Positions 1 to 6,420 of a DNA stretch of 9,350 nt are shown here, in pieces. The DNA comes from Actinomycetes bacterium (GTDB lineage: Bacteria > Actinomycetota > Acidimicrobiia > Acidimicrobiales > Microtrichaceae). The notes under the pieces were generated by a model. It was not told the origin of the DNA. It worked only from the letters and a program-made list of their open reading frames with translations, and did not search any database. Location of the stretch: positions 1-9,350 of the forward strand of contig JAEWED010000039.1 of NCBI GenBank assembly GCA_023389745.1, written 5' to 3'. The translations under genes were made by a program, and so were the position numbers. How positions within the stretch are numbered: the stretch's first letter is position 1; every line of letters begins with the position of its first letter.

Positions 1-60
1 TTGGGCGGGGTTGTGTTGGGCGGGGTTGTGTTGGGCGGGGTTGTGTTGGGCGGGGTTGTG
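1..60. repeat. four perfect 15-bp tandem repeats, G-rich
   Basis: Four exact head-to-tail copies of TTGGGCGGGGTTGTG fill the first 60 bases. The array may continue to the left of the window. Related but degenerate G-rich sequence follows to about position 90. The plus strand carries eight runs of three or more G, separated alternately by a single C and by TTGTGTT, so a G-quadruplex is possible. The array lies about 105 bp downstream of the stop codon of the minus-strand exonuclease gene. Positions 61-166 show no gene; a 7-bp inverted pair (100-106 with 123-129) with a 16-nt loop is too weak to call a terminator. The plus strand can be read as pentapeptide repeats (LGGVV), but nothing else supports a protein here. 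Confidence 0.9.
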
Positions 61-166
61 TCGGGTCGGGTTGGGCCCGGACGGGTGTGGTGTGCGTCCA
101 CGGTGCCTCCGTCGGTCGTCGAGCACCGTCGGTCGGTGAGCTCGGAGGGGCCGTGTGCGGGAGGTC

Positions 167-1024
167 CTACCCGTCGACCACGAACGGGCCGGATCGGGGC
201 GCTGCGGTTCGGCGCCCCACCGCAGGGTCGCCGCCGGCGGCGCCCGGTGCCACGGGGACGGGTCCCCGGTCGACCGCCGCGGCCGCGCCCGGCATGCGCC
301 GAGCGACGAGCTGTCGGGCGAGGCGGGCGTCGCTGCTCACGTAGGACTCGAGCTCGAGGGCGCTGAGGTCGTGGATGACCGCTCGGTCGACCTCGACCAC
401 GGGAAGTCCGACGAGTCGCGCCATGGCCTTGAGCCCGCAGGACAACCCGACGACGCGACGGACGTCGGACCGGTAGAGCCGAAAGCCGTCGAGGTGGCCG
501 TGCGCGCCCCACGTCGCCCGGCAGCCGCCGGTCGGCGGTGGCCACGGGGTGTCGACCGGCAGCCGGTCAGGGGTGCACACCTGCAGCCCGAGGGGCACGC
601 CCAGCACCCGGGCGCGGTGATCGAGGAAGGGCAGGTCGAACGAGGACCCGTTCCACGTGACGATCACCCCCGTCGGCAGGGTGCGCAGCAGGTCGTCGAG
701 GTCGCGGAGGATGACCGCCTCTGGTCCCGTGAGCACGGTGTCGCCGTGCACGGTGGACACCGCCGCTGCCACCACCGGCGACGTCGTCGGGTCGAGGCCG
801 TCGATCGTGGTGTCGGTCTCGATGTCCAGGCCGTAGTGGAGCTCGGGCCCTGCGCTCGGCTCGACGACGGCCGGTGCGACGACCGCTGGGGCAGCCGCGG
901 CGCTCGATCCATCGGCGGGGCGCACTTCGGCGGCGGGCCGCAGTTCGGGAGCAGCGCGCAGTTCGGGAGCAGCGCGCAGTTCGGGAGCAGAGCGCAGTTC
1001 GGGAAGGGAGGGCGCATCGGGCAT
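167..1024 (-). CDS. stand-alone 3'-5' exonuclease domain protein (RNase H-like, DnaQ / DNA polymerase B type)
   Basis: The 285-residue protein carries the three exonuclease motifs of the DEDD superfamily: ExoI as DIET (Asp67, Glu69), ExoII as TWNGSSFDLPFL (Asn125, Asp130), and ExoIII as YVSSD (Tyr228, Asp232), the YxxxD form. The layout resembles the proofreading domain of family B DNA polymerases without a polymerase, so the expected activity is metal-dependent 3'-5' trimming of DNA or RNA in the cytoplasm; the substrate is unknown. Residues 1-60 are not catalytic: they are Ala/Pro/Glu/Leu/Arg-rich hexapeptide repeats (consensus RAAPEL), then an Ala/Pro/Val linker. The C-terminus after about residue 245 is low-complexity and probably disordered. 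The ATG at 1022-1024 is the only start in this frame that includes the repeats, and a TACGAT box lies 8 nt upstream. A later start near residue 49-60 would still give an intact catalytic domain. It is divergent from metG. Confidence 0.82.
   Translation of the reverse strand: MPDAPSLPELRSAPELRAAPELRAAPELRPAAEVRPADGSSAAAAPAVVAPAVVEPSAGPELHYGLDIETDTTIDGLDPTTSPVVAAAVSTVHGDTVLTGPEAVILRDLDDLLRTLPTGVIVTWNGSSFDLPFLDHRARVLGVPLGLQVCTPDRLPVDTPWPPPTGGCRATWGAHGHLDGFRLYRSDVRRVVGLSCGLKAMARLVGLPVVEVDRAVIHDLSALELESYVSSDARLARQLVARRMPGAAAAVDRGPVPVAPGAAGGDPAVGRRTAAPRSGPFVVDG
923..1012 (-). repeat. in-frame 18-bp tandem repeats coding an N-terminal hexapeptide array
   Basis: Two identical copies of CAGTTCGGGAGCAGCGCG (941-958, 959-976) are followed by one with a single mismatch (977-994). 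Diverged copies lie on both sides (923-940 and 995-1012). As 18 is a multiple of three, copy-number change keeps the frame of the minus-strand exonuclease gene and adds or removes six residues. The peptide reads PSLPEL, RSAPEL, RAAPEL, RAAPEL, RPAAEV. The near identity of the central copies at DNA level suggests recent expansion by slippage or recombination. Confidence 0.9.
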
Positions 1025-1032
1025 CTGAGGTC

Positions 1033-1038
1033 ATCGTA
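1033..1038 (-). promoter_or_regulatory. putative -10 box (TACGAT) of the exonuclease gene, near-leaderless
   Basis: On the minus strand TACGAT matches TANNNT and ends 8 nt before the ATG at 1024. There is no clear Shine-Dalgarno sequence in the gap (GACCTCAG). Transcription would begin at or within about 2 nt of the start codon. No clear -35 hexamer is seen. Confidence 0.45.
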
Positions 1039-1056
1039 GGGAGGCCCGCTGACATC

Positions 1057-1062
1057 TAACGT
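1057..1062 (+). promoter_or_regulatory. putative -10 box (TAACGT) of metG
   Basis: TAACGT fits TANNNT and would place the transcript start near 1069, giving a 5' leader of about 23 nt. The leader contains a Shine-Dalgarno site (1083-1086). The divergent exonuclease -10 lies only 18 bp to the left, so the two promoters are back to back and share -35 space within 67 bp. Confidence 0.35.
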
Positions 1063-1082
1063 GGAGCCCCGATCCCCGGTCT

Positions 1083-1086
1083 GGAG
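1083..1086 (+). promoter_or_regulatory. Shine-Dalgarno site GGAG fixing the metG GTG start
   Basis: GGAG sits 5 nt before the GTG at 1092. This start also gives the conserved MetRS N-terminus (MARHLITSALPYING), so both lines of evidence agree. Confidence 0.7.
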
Positions 1087-1091
1087 CTCCA

Positions 1092-2855
1092 GTGGCACGT
1101 CATCTCATCACCAGCGCACTGCCGTACATCAACGGTGTGAAGCACCTGGGCAACCTGGTGGGATCGATGCTGCCCTCGGACGTGTACGCCCGCTACCTGC
1201 GTGCCGGCGGACACGAGGTGCTCTTCGTCTGCGCCACCGACGAGCACGGCACCCCGGCGGAGCTCGCGGCGCTCGACGCCGGTCAGCCCGTCGCGGAGTA
1301 CTGCGCCGACCAGCACGAGGTCCAGCGGGCCCTCGGCGAGCGCTTCGAGCTGTCGTTCGACTGGTTCGGTCGCACGTCACGGCCGCAGAACCACGAGCTC
1401 ACGAACCACTTCGCACGCCGCCTGCGCGCCGAGGGCTTCTGCGAGATCCGCTCGACCGAGCAGGTGTTCTCACTCGACGACGGCCGGTTCCTGCCGGACC
1501 GCTACGTCGTGGGCACCTGCCCGAACTGCGGCTACGAGCGGGCCCGTGGCGACCAGTGCGAGAACTGCGGCAAGCAGCTCGACCCGACCGAGCTGATCAA
1601 CCCTCGTTCGGCGGTGTCCGGATCGGAGCGCCTCGAGGTCCGCTCCAGCAGCCACGTGTTCCTGCTGCAGTCCAAGCTCGCCGAGCGGATCCGTGCCTGG
1701 GTCGACACCAAGACCGACTGGCCGTCGCTGACCCGTTCGATCGCGTACAAGTGGCTCGACGAGGGCCTCGGCGACCGCGGCATCACCCGCGACCTCGACT
1801 GGGGCATCCCGGTCGACCCGGTCGACTTCCCCGAGGTCGAGGGCAAGGTCTGGTACGTGTGGTTCGACGCACCGATCGGCTACCTGGCCGCGACACGTGA
1901 ATGGGCCGACGCCGCTGCAGCGTCGGGTGAGGGCGGCGACGCGCAGGCGGCGTTCGACCGCTGGTGGCGAGAGGACCGCGGCGCCGACGACGTCACCTAC
2001 ACCGAGTTCATGGGCAAGGACAACGTCCCGTTCCACACCCTGAGCTTCCCGGCGACCATCCTCGGCTCGGGTGAGCCGTGGAAGCTCGTCGACCGCCTCA
2101 AGTCCTTCAACTGGCTGACCTACTACGGCGGCAAGTTCTCGACGTCGGACCACCGCGGCGTGTTCATGTCGGACGCGCTCGAGCTGCTGCCGGCCGACTA
2201 CTGGCGCTGGTACCTGATGGCGAACGCCCCGGAGTCCGACGACTCCAGCTTCACCTGGGAGCTGTTCGGCTCCGCGGTGAACAAGGAGCTCGTCGGGACC
2301 TTCGGGAACTTCGTCAACCGCACCGTCACCCAGGTCGAGCGGCACTTCGGGCCGGTCGTGCCCGAGGGCGGCGAGCCCGAGCAGGTCGAGGTCGAGCTGT
2401 TCGAGCGGGTCGCGGCCCGGCTGACCGAGTACACCGGCCACCTCGACGACCTGGAGTTCCGCAAGGCCGCCGCCGCGCTGCGGGCGCTGTGGGCCGAGGG
2501 CAACGTGTACCTCGAGACCCGCGAGCCCTGGAAGTCGATCAAGACCGATCGGGAGCGCACGGCGTGCACCCTGCGCACGGCGCTGCAGCTCGTGGTCGTC
2601 GCCGCGGTCGCGTCGGAGCCGTTCGTGCCGGCGGCCGCGCGGACCTTGCGTGCTGCGTTCCCGACCGTCGACTGGCAAGGACTGCGCCTCGACGCGGGGC
2701 TCGCCCGACCCGATCTGGTCGCACCGGGCGCCGAGATCGCGCCACCTGGGCTGCTCTTCCAGAAGCTGCCGCGGGAGCAGCTCGACGAGTGGGAGGCACG
2801 CTTCGACGGCAGCGTTCCCGCCGGGTCGTCCACCGGCGACGGTGAGCCGTCGTGA
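1092..2855 (+). CDS. metG: methionine--tRNA ligase (MetRS)
   Basis: This is the class I synthetase that charges tRNA-Met with methionine using ATP; it is cytoplasmic and essential. The 587 residues follow the Streptomyces MetG pattern closely. The Rossmann fold begins at residue 4. The HIGH motif is HLGN (18-21). A zinc knuckle has Cys143, Cys146, Cys156 and Cys159 (CPNC...CENC). The KMSKS loop is KFSTS (348-352) followed by the conserved HRGVF. The WYVWFDAPIGY and GKDNVPFHT segments shape the active site. An alpha-helical anticodon-binding domain runs from about 385 to 560. The last 20 residues are a polar tail. No EMAP/Trbp111-like C-terminal domain is present. The GTG start is supported by a GGAG site and the conserved N-terminus. 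The stop overlaps the next gene's GTG by 4 bp, so the two are probably cotranslated. Confidence 0.98.
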   Translation: MARHLITSALPYINGVKHLGNLVGSMLPSDVYARYLRAGGHEVLFVCATDEHGTPAELAALDAGQPVAEYCADQHEVQRALGERFELSFDWFGRTSRPQNHELTNHFARRLRAEGFCEIRSTEQVFSLDDGRFLPDRYVVGTCPNCGYERARGDQCENCGKQLDPTELINPRSAVSGSERLEVRSSSHVFLLQSKLAERIRAWVDTKTDWPSLTRSIAYKWLDEGLGDRGITRDLDWGIPVDPVDFPEVEGKVWYVWFDAPIGYLAATREWADAAAASGEGGDAQAAFDRWWREDRGADDVTYTEFMGKDNVPFHTLSFPATILGSGEPWKLVDRLKSFNWLTYYGGKFSTSDHRGVFMSDALELLPADYWRWYLMANAPESDDSSFTWELFGSAVNKELVGTFGNFVNRTVTQVERHFGPVVPEGGEPEQVEVELFERVAARLTEYTGHLDDLEFRKAAAALRALWAEGNVYLETREPWKSIKTDRERTACTLRTALQLVVVAAVASEPFVPAAARTLRAAFPTVDWQGLRLDAGLARPDLVAPGAEIAPPGLLFQKLPREQLDEWEARFDGSVPAGSSTGDGEPS

Positions 2856-3676
2856 AGTCGTTCTTCGGTCACCTCGGCCAGCAGGGCGTGCGCGTCGTGC
2901 TGCTGTCGGTGATCATCATCGCGAGCGGCATCGGGCTCGGACTCGCGACCGGCCTGCCGCTGAGCCGCATCCAGTTCGAGGCCTCGGACGCGGTCGAGAT
3001 CGACCAGGCCCGGCTGGCCGGTGAGGTCGAGCCCGAGCTCGCGTTGGTGACCCTCGAGGACCTGCCGCTCGGCTGGGAACCCGGCGACCCCGTGCTCGGC
3101 GGCTTCGGCGTGCTCGGCACCGGCTTCTGCGGCACCCCGGTCGAACTGCCGACCGCGCTGTCGGATCGGGCCGTCGCGGTCTACGCGAACCCCGCCGACG
3201 AGGCGTACCTGGTGTCCGAAGCGGTGCGGGTCGAGAGCTGGCAGTCGGCCCGCGACTACGTCGACGAGCTCGCTGACGCGGTCGGCTCCTGCGAGGAGTA
3301 CTACCAGCAGGGCCTCGGCGGCGAGCGGGTGAAGTACGAGGTTCGCGAGGGCAGCAGCGACGGGCCGATCTCGGATCACGTGTCGCGCACCCTCGTCGCT
3401 TCCGACGGCTCCTCGCTGCAGTCGTGGTCGGTCATGTCGGTCGGCGACGTCGTGCTCGCCGTGCAGTACCTCGGACCGTCGCGGCCCCAGGAGGGCTTCC
3501 TCACCGACCTCGAGGACAAGCTGCTGCGACGCCTCGACCCGGCCGACTTCGCCCCCGGCGGTGTCGAGCCCACGACGACGACCACCGATCCGACCGCCAC
3601 CACGGTGATCGACGGCGGCCCGGCCGACGAGACCGACACCGGTCAGGAACCGCTGCCGGCCGACCCTGGTCCCTGA
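2852..3676 (+). CDS. membrane-anchored exported protein of unknown function
   Basis: I do not recognise a named family. The 274-residue product starts with a short cytoplasmic segment and one hydrophobic helix (about residues 13-35). It lacks a lipobox Cys and a clear signal-peptidase site, so it is most likely a signal anchor with the rest outside. The external part (about 60-235) has an LEDLPLGWEPGD stretch and just two cysteines (Cys93, Cys147) that could form a disulfide. The last 40 residues are rich in Thr, Asp, Pro and Gly, including a TTTTT run, and look disordered. The GTG start overlaps the metG stop as GTGA, with GGTGAG 5 nt upstream (2841-2846) as ribosome site, so translation is probably coupled to metG. 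Nothing in the sequence ties its function to tRNA charging. Exported sensor-like or substrate-binding-like roles are possible but not shown. Confidence 0.85.
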   Translation: MKSFFGHLGQQGVRVVLLSVIIIASGIGLGLATGLPLSRIQFEASDAVEIDQARLAGEVEPELALVTLEDLPLGWEPGDPVLGGFGVLGTGFCGTPVELPTALSDRAVAVYANPADEAYLVSEAVRVESWQSARDYVDELADAVGSCEEYYQQGLGGERVKYEVREGSSDGPISDHVSRTLVASDGSSLQSWSVMSVGDVVLAVQYLGPSRPQEGFLTDLEDKLLRRLDPADFAPGGVEPTTTTTDPTATTVIDGGPADETDTGQEPLPADPGP

Positions 3677-3696
3677 CACAGATCACGGTCCCTGAC
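3668..3696 (+). repeat. short direct repeat GGTCCCTGAC at the end of the exported-protein gene
   Basis: The 10-mer occurs at 3668-3677, including the TGA stop, and again at 3687-3696, 19 bp apart. It looks like a small local duplication in the 64-bp gap between the convergent genes. No function is evident. Confidence 0.6.
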
Positions 3697-3740
3697 GACG
3701 AGGCGGTCGGTCCGCAGCTGAGCTGTCGGCGACCGTCGGT

Positions 3741-4505
3741 TCAGAGCTGGTCGACGATGAGGTGGTACGCCTCGCCGAGCGTCGGCGCGGGGGCGTGGTC
3801 GGCGGCGTGGGCAGCGCCCTCGACGAGCAACCGCCGCTCGCGTTCGCGGAACGCGACGAGCGCGTCCTGCGCACCGGCGACCCGGTGGAAGTGCGTCGTC
3901 TCGAGCTGTGACTCGTGGGCCTCGAGCGCGTCGGTCTTGGCTCGCAGGTCGGTCTCGTCGACGGATTCGACGTGGTTCACGACGTCGGCCTCGAACAGCA
4001 GGAGTGCGTCGGGGCGGGCCGGCTCGAGGCCGCGCGCGAGCAGCTCGGGGTGGAAGAACGGGTCGCGGGCGGCGACGATGCCGTCGATGCACAGTCGGCC
4101 GGCCGCGGCATGGTCGGGGTGCAGGCGGTAGCGCTTCCAGGGGTCGTGGCCGAGCACGACGGCGGGTCGCAACCGACGCAGCACCTCGGCGACCCGACCG
4201 CGCAGCTCGTGGTCGGTGCCGAGCTCGCCGTCGACCTCGCCGAGGAACACGACCTCGCCGGTCGCGCCGAGCGCCGCGGCAGCGGTGCGCTGCTCACGTT
4301 GGCGGCGCTGGATCAGCTGGTCGGTGTCGACCTGCGCGTCCCAGGTGCCCTTCGAGCCGTCGGTGAGGATCAGGTGGTGCACGACCGTGCCGGCTCGGGA
4401 CCACTTGGCCAACGTGGCGCCGCAGGTGAACTCGGCGTCGTCGGGGTGCGCGGCGATCACCAGCGCGCTCGACGGGATGTCCAGGTCAACGGTCGTCGTG
4501 CTCAC
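3741..4505 (-). CDS. PIG-L family zinc-dependent deacetylase (LmbE-like)
   Basis: The 254-residue protein has the PIG-L/LmbE signature AHPDD (His20, Asp22, Asp23) and a downstream HPDH (residues 129-132). In relatives such as MshB and Mca, His and Asp of the first motif and a His of the second bind zinc, and the other Asp acts as general base. These enzymes remove acetyl or amide groups from N-acetylglucosaminyl or similar conjugates. The LTDGSKGTWD segment (47-56) is common in the family. The substrate cannot be told from sequence: mycothiol-pathway, conjugate amidase and sugar deacetylase roles are all open. The GTG start (4503-4505) has AGGAG 6 nt upstream and overlaps the cofC stop as GTGA, which shows an operon with cofC. 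An upstream extension in this frame would run through cofC and is rejected. It converges on the 2852-3676 gene. Confidence 0.9.
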   Translation of the reverse strand: MSTTTVDLDIPSSALVIAAHPDDAEFTCGATLAKWSRAGTVVHHLILTDGSKGTWDAQVDTDQLIQRRQREQRTAAAALGATGEVVFLGEVDGELGTDHELRGRVAEVLRRLRPAVVLGHDPWKRYRLHPDHAAAGRLCIDGIVAARDPFFHPELLARGLEPARPDALLLFEADVVNHVESVDETDLRAKTDALEAHESQLETTHFHRVAGAQDALVAFRERERRLLVEGAAHAADHAPAPTLGEAYHLIVDQL

Positions 4506-5245
4506 CGTGTGCTCCTGCGGTCGTTGGGTGATGGCTGTGCCCTCGGTGGCGGGTCCACAGCCGGTGACGGGTCCGCGCCGGGTGCGCCGGCCCCAGGATC
4601 GGGCGACTCCGGGGGCTCCGAGAGGCCGGTCGGGTCGAGGCGTCCGAGGTGCTCGGGCACGTCCAGGTCCTCGGGTTCGTCGACGTCCCAGCCCAGGTCG
4701 TCGAGGGACCACACCTCGGTGGGCAGCCCGAGCCGGTCCGCCTCGGCCAGGTGGAGGTCGAGCGAGTCGGTGCCGTAGGCGAACCGGAACCCCGAGTCGG
4801 TCGGGACCGACAGCACGTTGGTGCCGCTGCGACGGCGGTCGGGCACGATCACGACACCGTTCGCCGGTCGAGGAGCGAGGTCGTCGGGTGCGCCCGGCGC
4901 GAAGCGCTCGAAGCTGCGTGCGAACGGGAGGTCACCGTGGGCGATCACCACACGGGCGACACCACGGGCACGCAGCCGGTCCACCGCCTCGGTGACGGCG
5001 CCGTTCAGCCCGCCGCCGGGCGTCATCTCGACCGACGCGCCCACCGACGTCGCCCACGCCGCGACGTCGTCGTCGTCGCACACCACGGTGACCGGCAGCG
5101 GCGCCGCCGCGCGCACGACGGTGGTGGCCATCGAGCGTGCCAGCTGCGCCCGTTGGGTCGGGTCGAGCGACGCCGCCAGCCTCGACTTCGCCCGGGCGAA
5201 GGCCTTGACCGGGATCAGGACGACGACCGGAGGGGGAGCGGACAC
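4502..5245 (-). CDS. cofC: 2-phospho-L-lactate / phosphoenolpyruvate guanylyltransferase (CofC/FbiD), coenzyme F420 biosynthesis
   Basis: This enzyme condenses GTP with 2-phospho-L-lactate or, as shown for mycobacterial FbiD, phosphoenolpyruvate; the activated product is then joined to the deazaflavin Fo on the way to F420. The 247 residues show the family pattern in order: IPVKAFARAKSRL (11-23, nucleotide binding), GGGLN (77-81), HGDLP (103-107, metal-binding Asp), RRSGTN (138-143), FAYG (155-158) and WDVDEPEDL (186-194). Residues after about 205 form a Pro/Asp/Ser-rich tail longer than usual and probably disordered. The GTG at 5243-5245 is chosen because the family's hydrophobic first strand starts at residue 7 and a TACACT box lies 6 nt upstream. 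A start 23 codons earlier would overlap that promoter. It is cotranscribed with the PIG-L gene and divergent from gpsA, an order also known in Mycobacterium. Confidence 0.93.
   Translation of the reverse strand: MSAPPPVVVLIPVKAFARAKSRLAASLDPTQRAQLARSMATTVVRAAAPLPVTVVCDDDDVAAWATSVGASVEMTPGGGLNGAVTEAVDRLRARGVARVVIAHGDLPFARSFERFAPGAPDDLAPRPANGVVIVPDRRRSGTNVLSVPTDSGFRFAYGTDSLDLHLAEADRLGLPTEVWSLDDLGWDVDEPEDLDVPEHLGRLDPTGLSEPPESPDPGAGAPGADPSPAVDPPPRAQPSPNDRRSTR
4512..4516 (-). promoter_or_regulatory. Shine-Dalgarno site AGGAG deciding the PIG-L start
   Basis: AGGAG on the minus strand lies 6 nt before the GTG at 4505, inside the end of cofC. It selects this start over the longer upstream reading frame and fits reinitiation after cofC. 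Confidence 0.75.
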
Positions 5246-5251
5246 CCGCCG

Positions 5252-5257
5252 AGTGTA
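5252..5257 (-). promoter_or_regulatory. -10 box TACACT of cofC, leaderless
   Basis: On the minus strand TACACT is followed by exactly 6 nt (CGGCGG) and then the GTG start. Transcription would begin at the start codon. No Shine-Dalgarno sequence is needed, and none of good quality is seen. Confidence 0.6.
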
Positions 5258-5281
5258 CGGATGCCTCCCATGGCCCGGGAA

Positions 5282-5314
5282 CGGCGGACGGATCCGCCGC
5301 GTGACGTCGGTCAC
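5282..5314. promoter_or_regulatory. two adjacent dyads between cofC and gpsA, candidate operator
   Basis: The first is CGGCGGA-CGGA-TCCGCCG (5282-5299); the second, two bases further on, is GTGAC-GTCG-GTCAC (5301-5314). They lie in the 98-bp divergent intergenic region, upstream of both -10 boxes and just about where the gpsA -35 should be, so a regulator bound here could act on both genes. The first could also fold as a hairpin in RNA, but it lies upstream of both predicted transcripts. Confidence 0.35.
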
Positions 5315-5331
5315 CTCGGTCGCGCGGGTTC

Positions 5332-5337
5332 TAGGGT
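5332..5337 (+). promoter_or_regulatory. -10 box TAGGGT of gpsA, leaderless
   Basis: TAGGGT is followed by 6 nt (GGGCCC) and then ATG, the same geometry as cofC. The purine run AGGGTGGG (5333-5340) could instead be read as a Shine-Dalgarno site with a 3-nt gap, which is rather close. No convincing -35 is visible. Confidence 0.5.
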
Positions 5338-5343
5338 GGGCCC

Positions 5344-6360
5344 ATGCGCATCCGTCTCTCCGTCATCGGCGGCGGCTCCTGGGGCACGACCGTCGCCCAC
5401 CTCGCCTCGCACCAGGTGCCGACGCTGCTCTGGGCCCGGCGGCCGGAGCTCGCCGACGAGATCAACCTGCACCACACCAACGAGCGGTACCTGCCGGGCT
5501 ACCGGTTGCACCACGAGCTGCGGGCGACGTCGAACCTGGCCGAGGCGGTCGAGCAGGCCGACGTCATCGTCATGGGCGTGCCGTCGCAGGGCTTCCGCTC
5601 GGCGCTCGAACAGGTCGCTGTGCACCTGCGGGCGTGGGTCCCGGTGCTGTCGCTCACGAAGGGGCTCGAGCAGGGCACGCAGCTGCGCATGACGCAGGTC
5701 ATCAACGAGCTCCTGCCCGGGCATCCGGCCGCGGTGCTCACCGGGCCGAACCTGGCCAAGGAGATCCTCGCCGGCAACGCGGCCGCCGCCGTGGTCGCCA
5801 CCCCGGACCCGGTCGTCGCGGACTACCTGCAGCAGATCTTCCACATGAACCTGTTCCGCGTGTACACGAACCCCGACGTGATCGGGTGTGAGGTCGCCGG
5901 CGCGCTCAAGAACGTGATCGCGATCGCGGCGGGCATGGCCGACGGCCTTCAGGCGGGTGACAACACCAAGGCCACGGTCATCACCCGTGGGTTGGCCGAG
6001 CTGTGCCGTCTGGGCGAGGCGATGGGCGGCCAGTTCACGACCTTCTCGGGGCTCGCCGGCATGGGGGACCTGCTCGCCACGTGCAGCTCCCCGCAGAGCC
6101 GCAACCGTCACGTCGGCGAGCAGCTGGGACGGGGCCGCACGATCGAGCAGATCATCGCCGACATGAACATGGTGGCCGAGGGTGTGAAGACGTCGCGGGT
6201 CGTGATGGAGCTCGCCGAGGAGTACGGCGTGGAGATGCCGATCGCGTCCGAGGTGTTCGCGGTCTGCCACGAGGGCAGCACCGCGGAAGAGGCGTACCGG
6301 GGTCTGATCCGCCGCCAGGACGGCGGCGCCGAGTACCCCACGGCGCTCTCCACCCGCTGA
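5344..6360 (+). CDS. gpsA: glycerol-3-phosphate dehydrogenase [NAD(P)+]
   Basis: GpsA reduces dihydroxyacetone phosphate to sn-glycerol 3-phosphate, the backbone for membrane phospholipids, in the cytoplasm. The 338-residue length is normal. The N-terminal Rossmann fold has the dinucleotide loop GGGSWGTT (9-16). SLTKG (103-107) and TGPNLAKEI (133-141) follow. The C-terminal helical domain carries GALKN, with the catalytic lysine at 189, then GDNTKATVITRG (205-216), FSGLAGMGDLLATCSS, and NMVAEGVKT near the C-terminus. All expected active-site residues are present. The ATG at 5344 gives the standard N-terminus directly before strand 1 and sits 6 nt after a TAGGGT box. It is divergent from cofC, and a Rho-independent terminator follows 36 bp after the stop. 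Confidence 0.97.
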   Translation: MRIRLSVIGGGSWGTTVAHLASHQVPTLLWARRPELADEINLHHTNERYLPGYRLHHELRATSNLAEAVEQADVIVMGVPSQGFRSALEQVAVHLRAWVPVLSLTKGLEQGTQLRMTQVINELLPGHPAAVLTGPNLAKEILAGNAAAAVVATPDPVVADYLQQIFHMNLFRVYTNPDVIGCEVAGALKNVIAIAAGMADGLQAGDNTKATVITRGLAELCRLGEAMGGQFTTFSGLAGMGDLLATCSSPQSRNRHVGEQLGRGRTIEQIIADMNMVAEGVKTSRVVMELAEEYGVEMPIASEVFAVCHEGSTAEEAYRGLIRRQDGGAEYPTALSTR

Positions 6361-6373
6361 GGTCCGACGAGGC

Positions 6374-6417
6374 CTGTCGACGGCGGCGCTCGACCGAGCG
6401 CTGTCGACCGCAGCGCT
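6374..6417 (+). repeat. imperfect 17-bp direct repeat downstream of gpsA
   Basis: CTGTCGACGGCGGCGCT (6374-6390) recurs with two changes as CTGTCGACCGCAGCGCT (6401-6417), offset 27 bp. The second copy forms most of the terminator hairpin. One copy may have arisen by local duplication. Confidence 0.7.
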
Positions 6418-6420
6418 TTT
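6397..6420 (+). terminator. Rho-independent terminator of gpsA
   Basis: AGCGCTG (6397-6403) pairs perfectly with CAGCGCT (6411-6417) across a 7-nt loop, which a U-G pair may close further. TTT follows directly, making TTTT with the last stem base. A competing hairpin, GCGCTCG (6386-6392) with CGAGCGC (6395-6401), shares bases 6397-6401, so only one can form at a time. The T-run is short but typical for a high-GC genome. Confidence 0.65.

Noticed and set aside
1..60. CRISPR array
   Set aside because: The 15-bp units are directly abutting with no spacers.
2198..3679. Long minus-strand open frames opposite metG and the exported-protein gene
   Set aside because: Typical antisense open frames of high-GC DNA with low-complexity Arg/Gly/Ala/Val composition and no motifs.
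3704..3735. Stem CGGTCG/CGACCG as bidirectional terminator between the convergent genes
   Set aside because: Only 6 bp plus a wobble pair around a 20-nt loop, with no T-run on either strand.
4506..4712. N-terminal extension of the PIG-L protein
   Set aside because: It would overlap cofC in another frame; the AGGAG-GTG start at 4505 fits the family N-terminus.
3915..4778. Plus-strand open frame opposite the PIG-L and cofC genes
   Set aside because: It is the antisense shadow of two clearly identified genes and has no domain.
5246..5314. 23-residue N-terminal extension of CofC
   Set aside because: It is Arg/Pro-rich, not part of the family, and overlaps the TACACT promoter.
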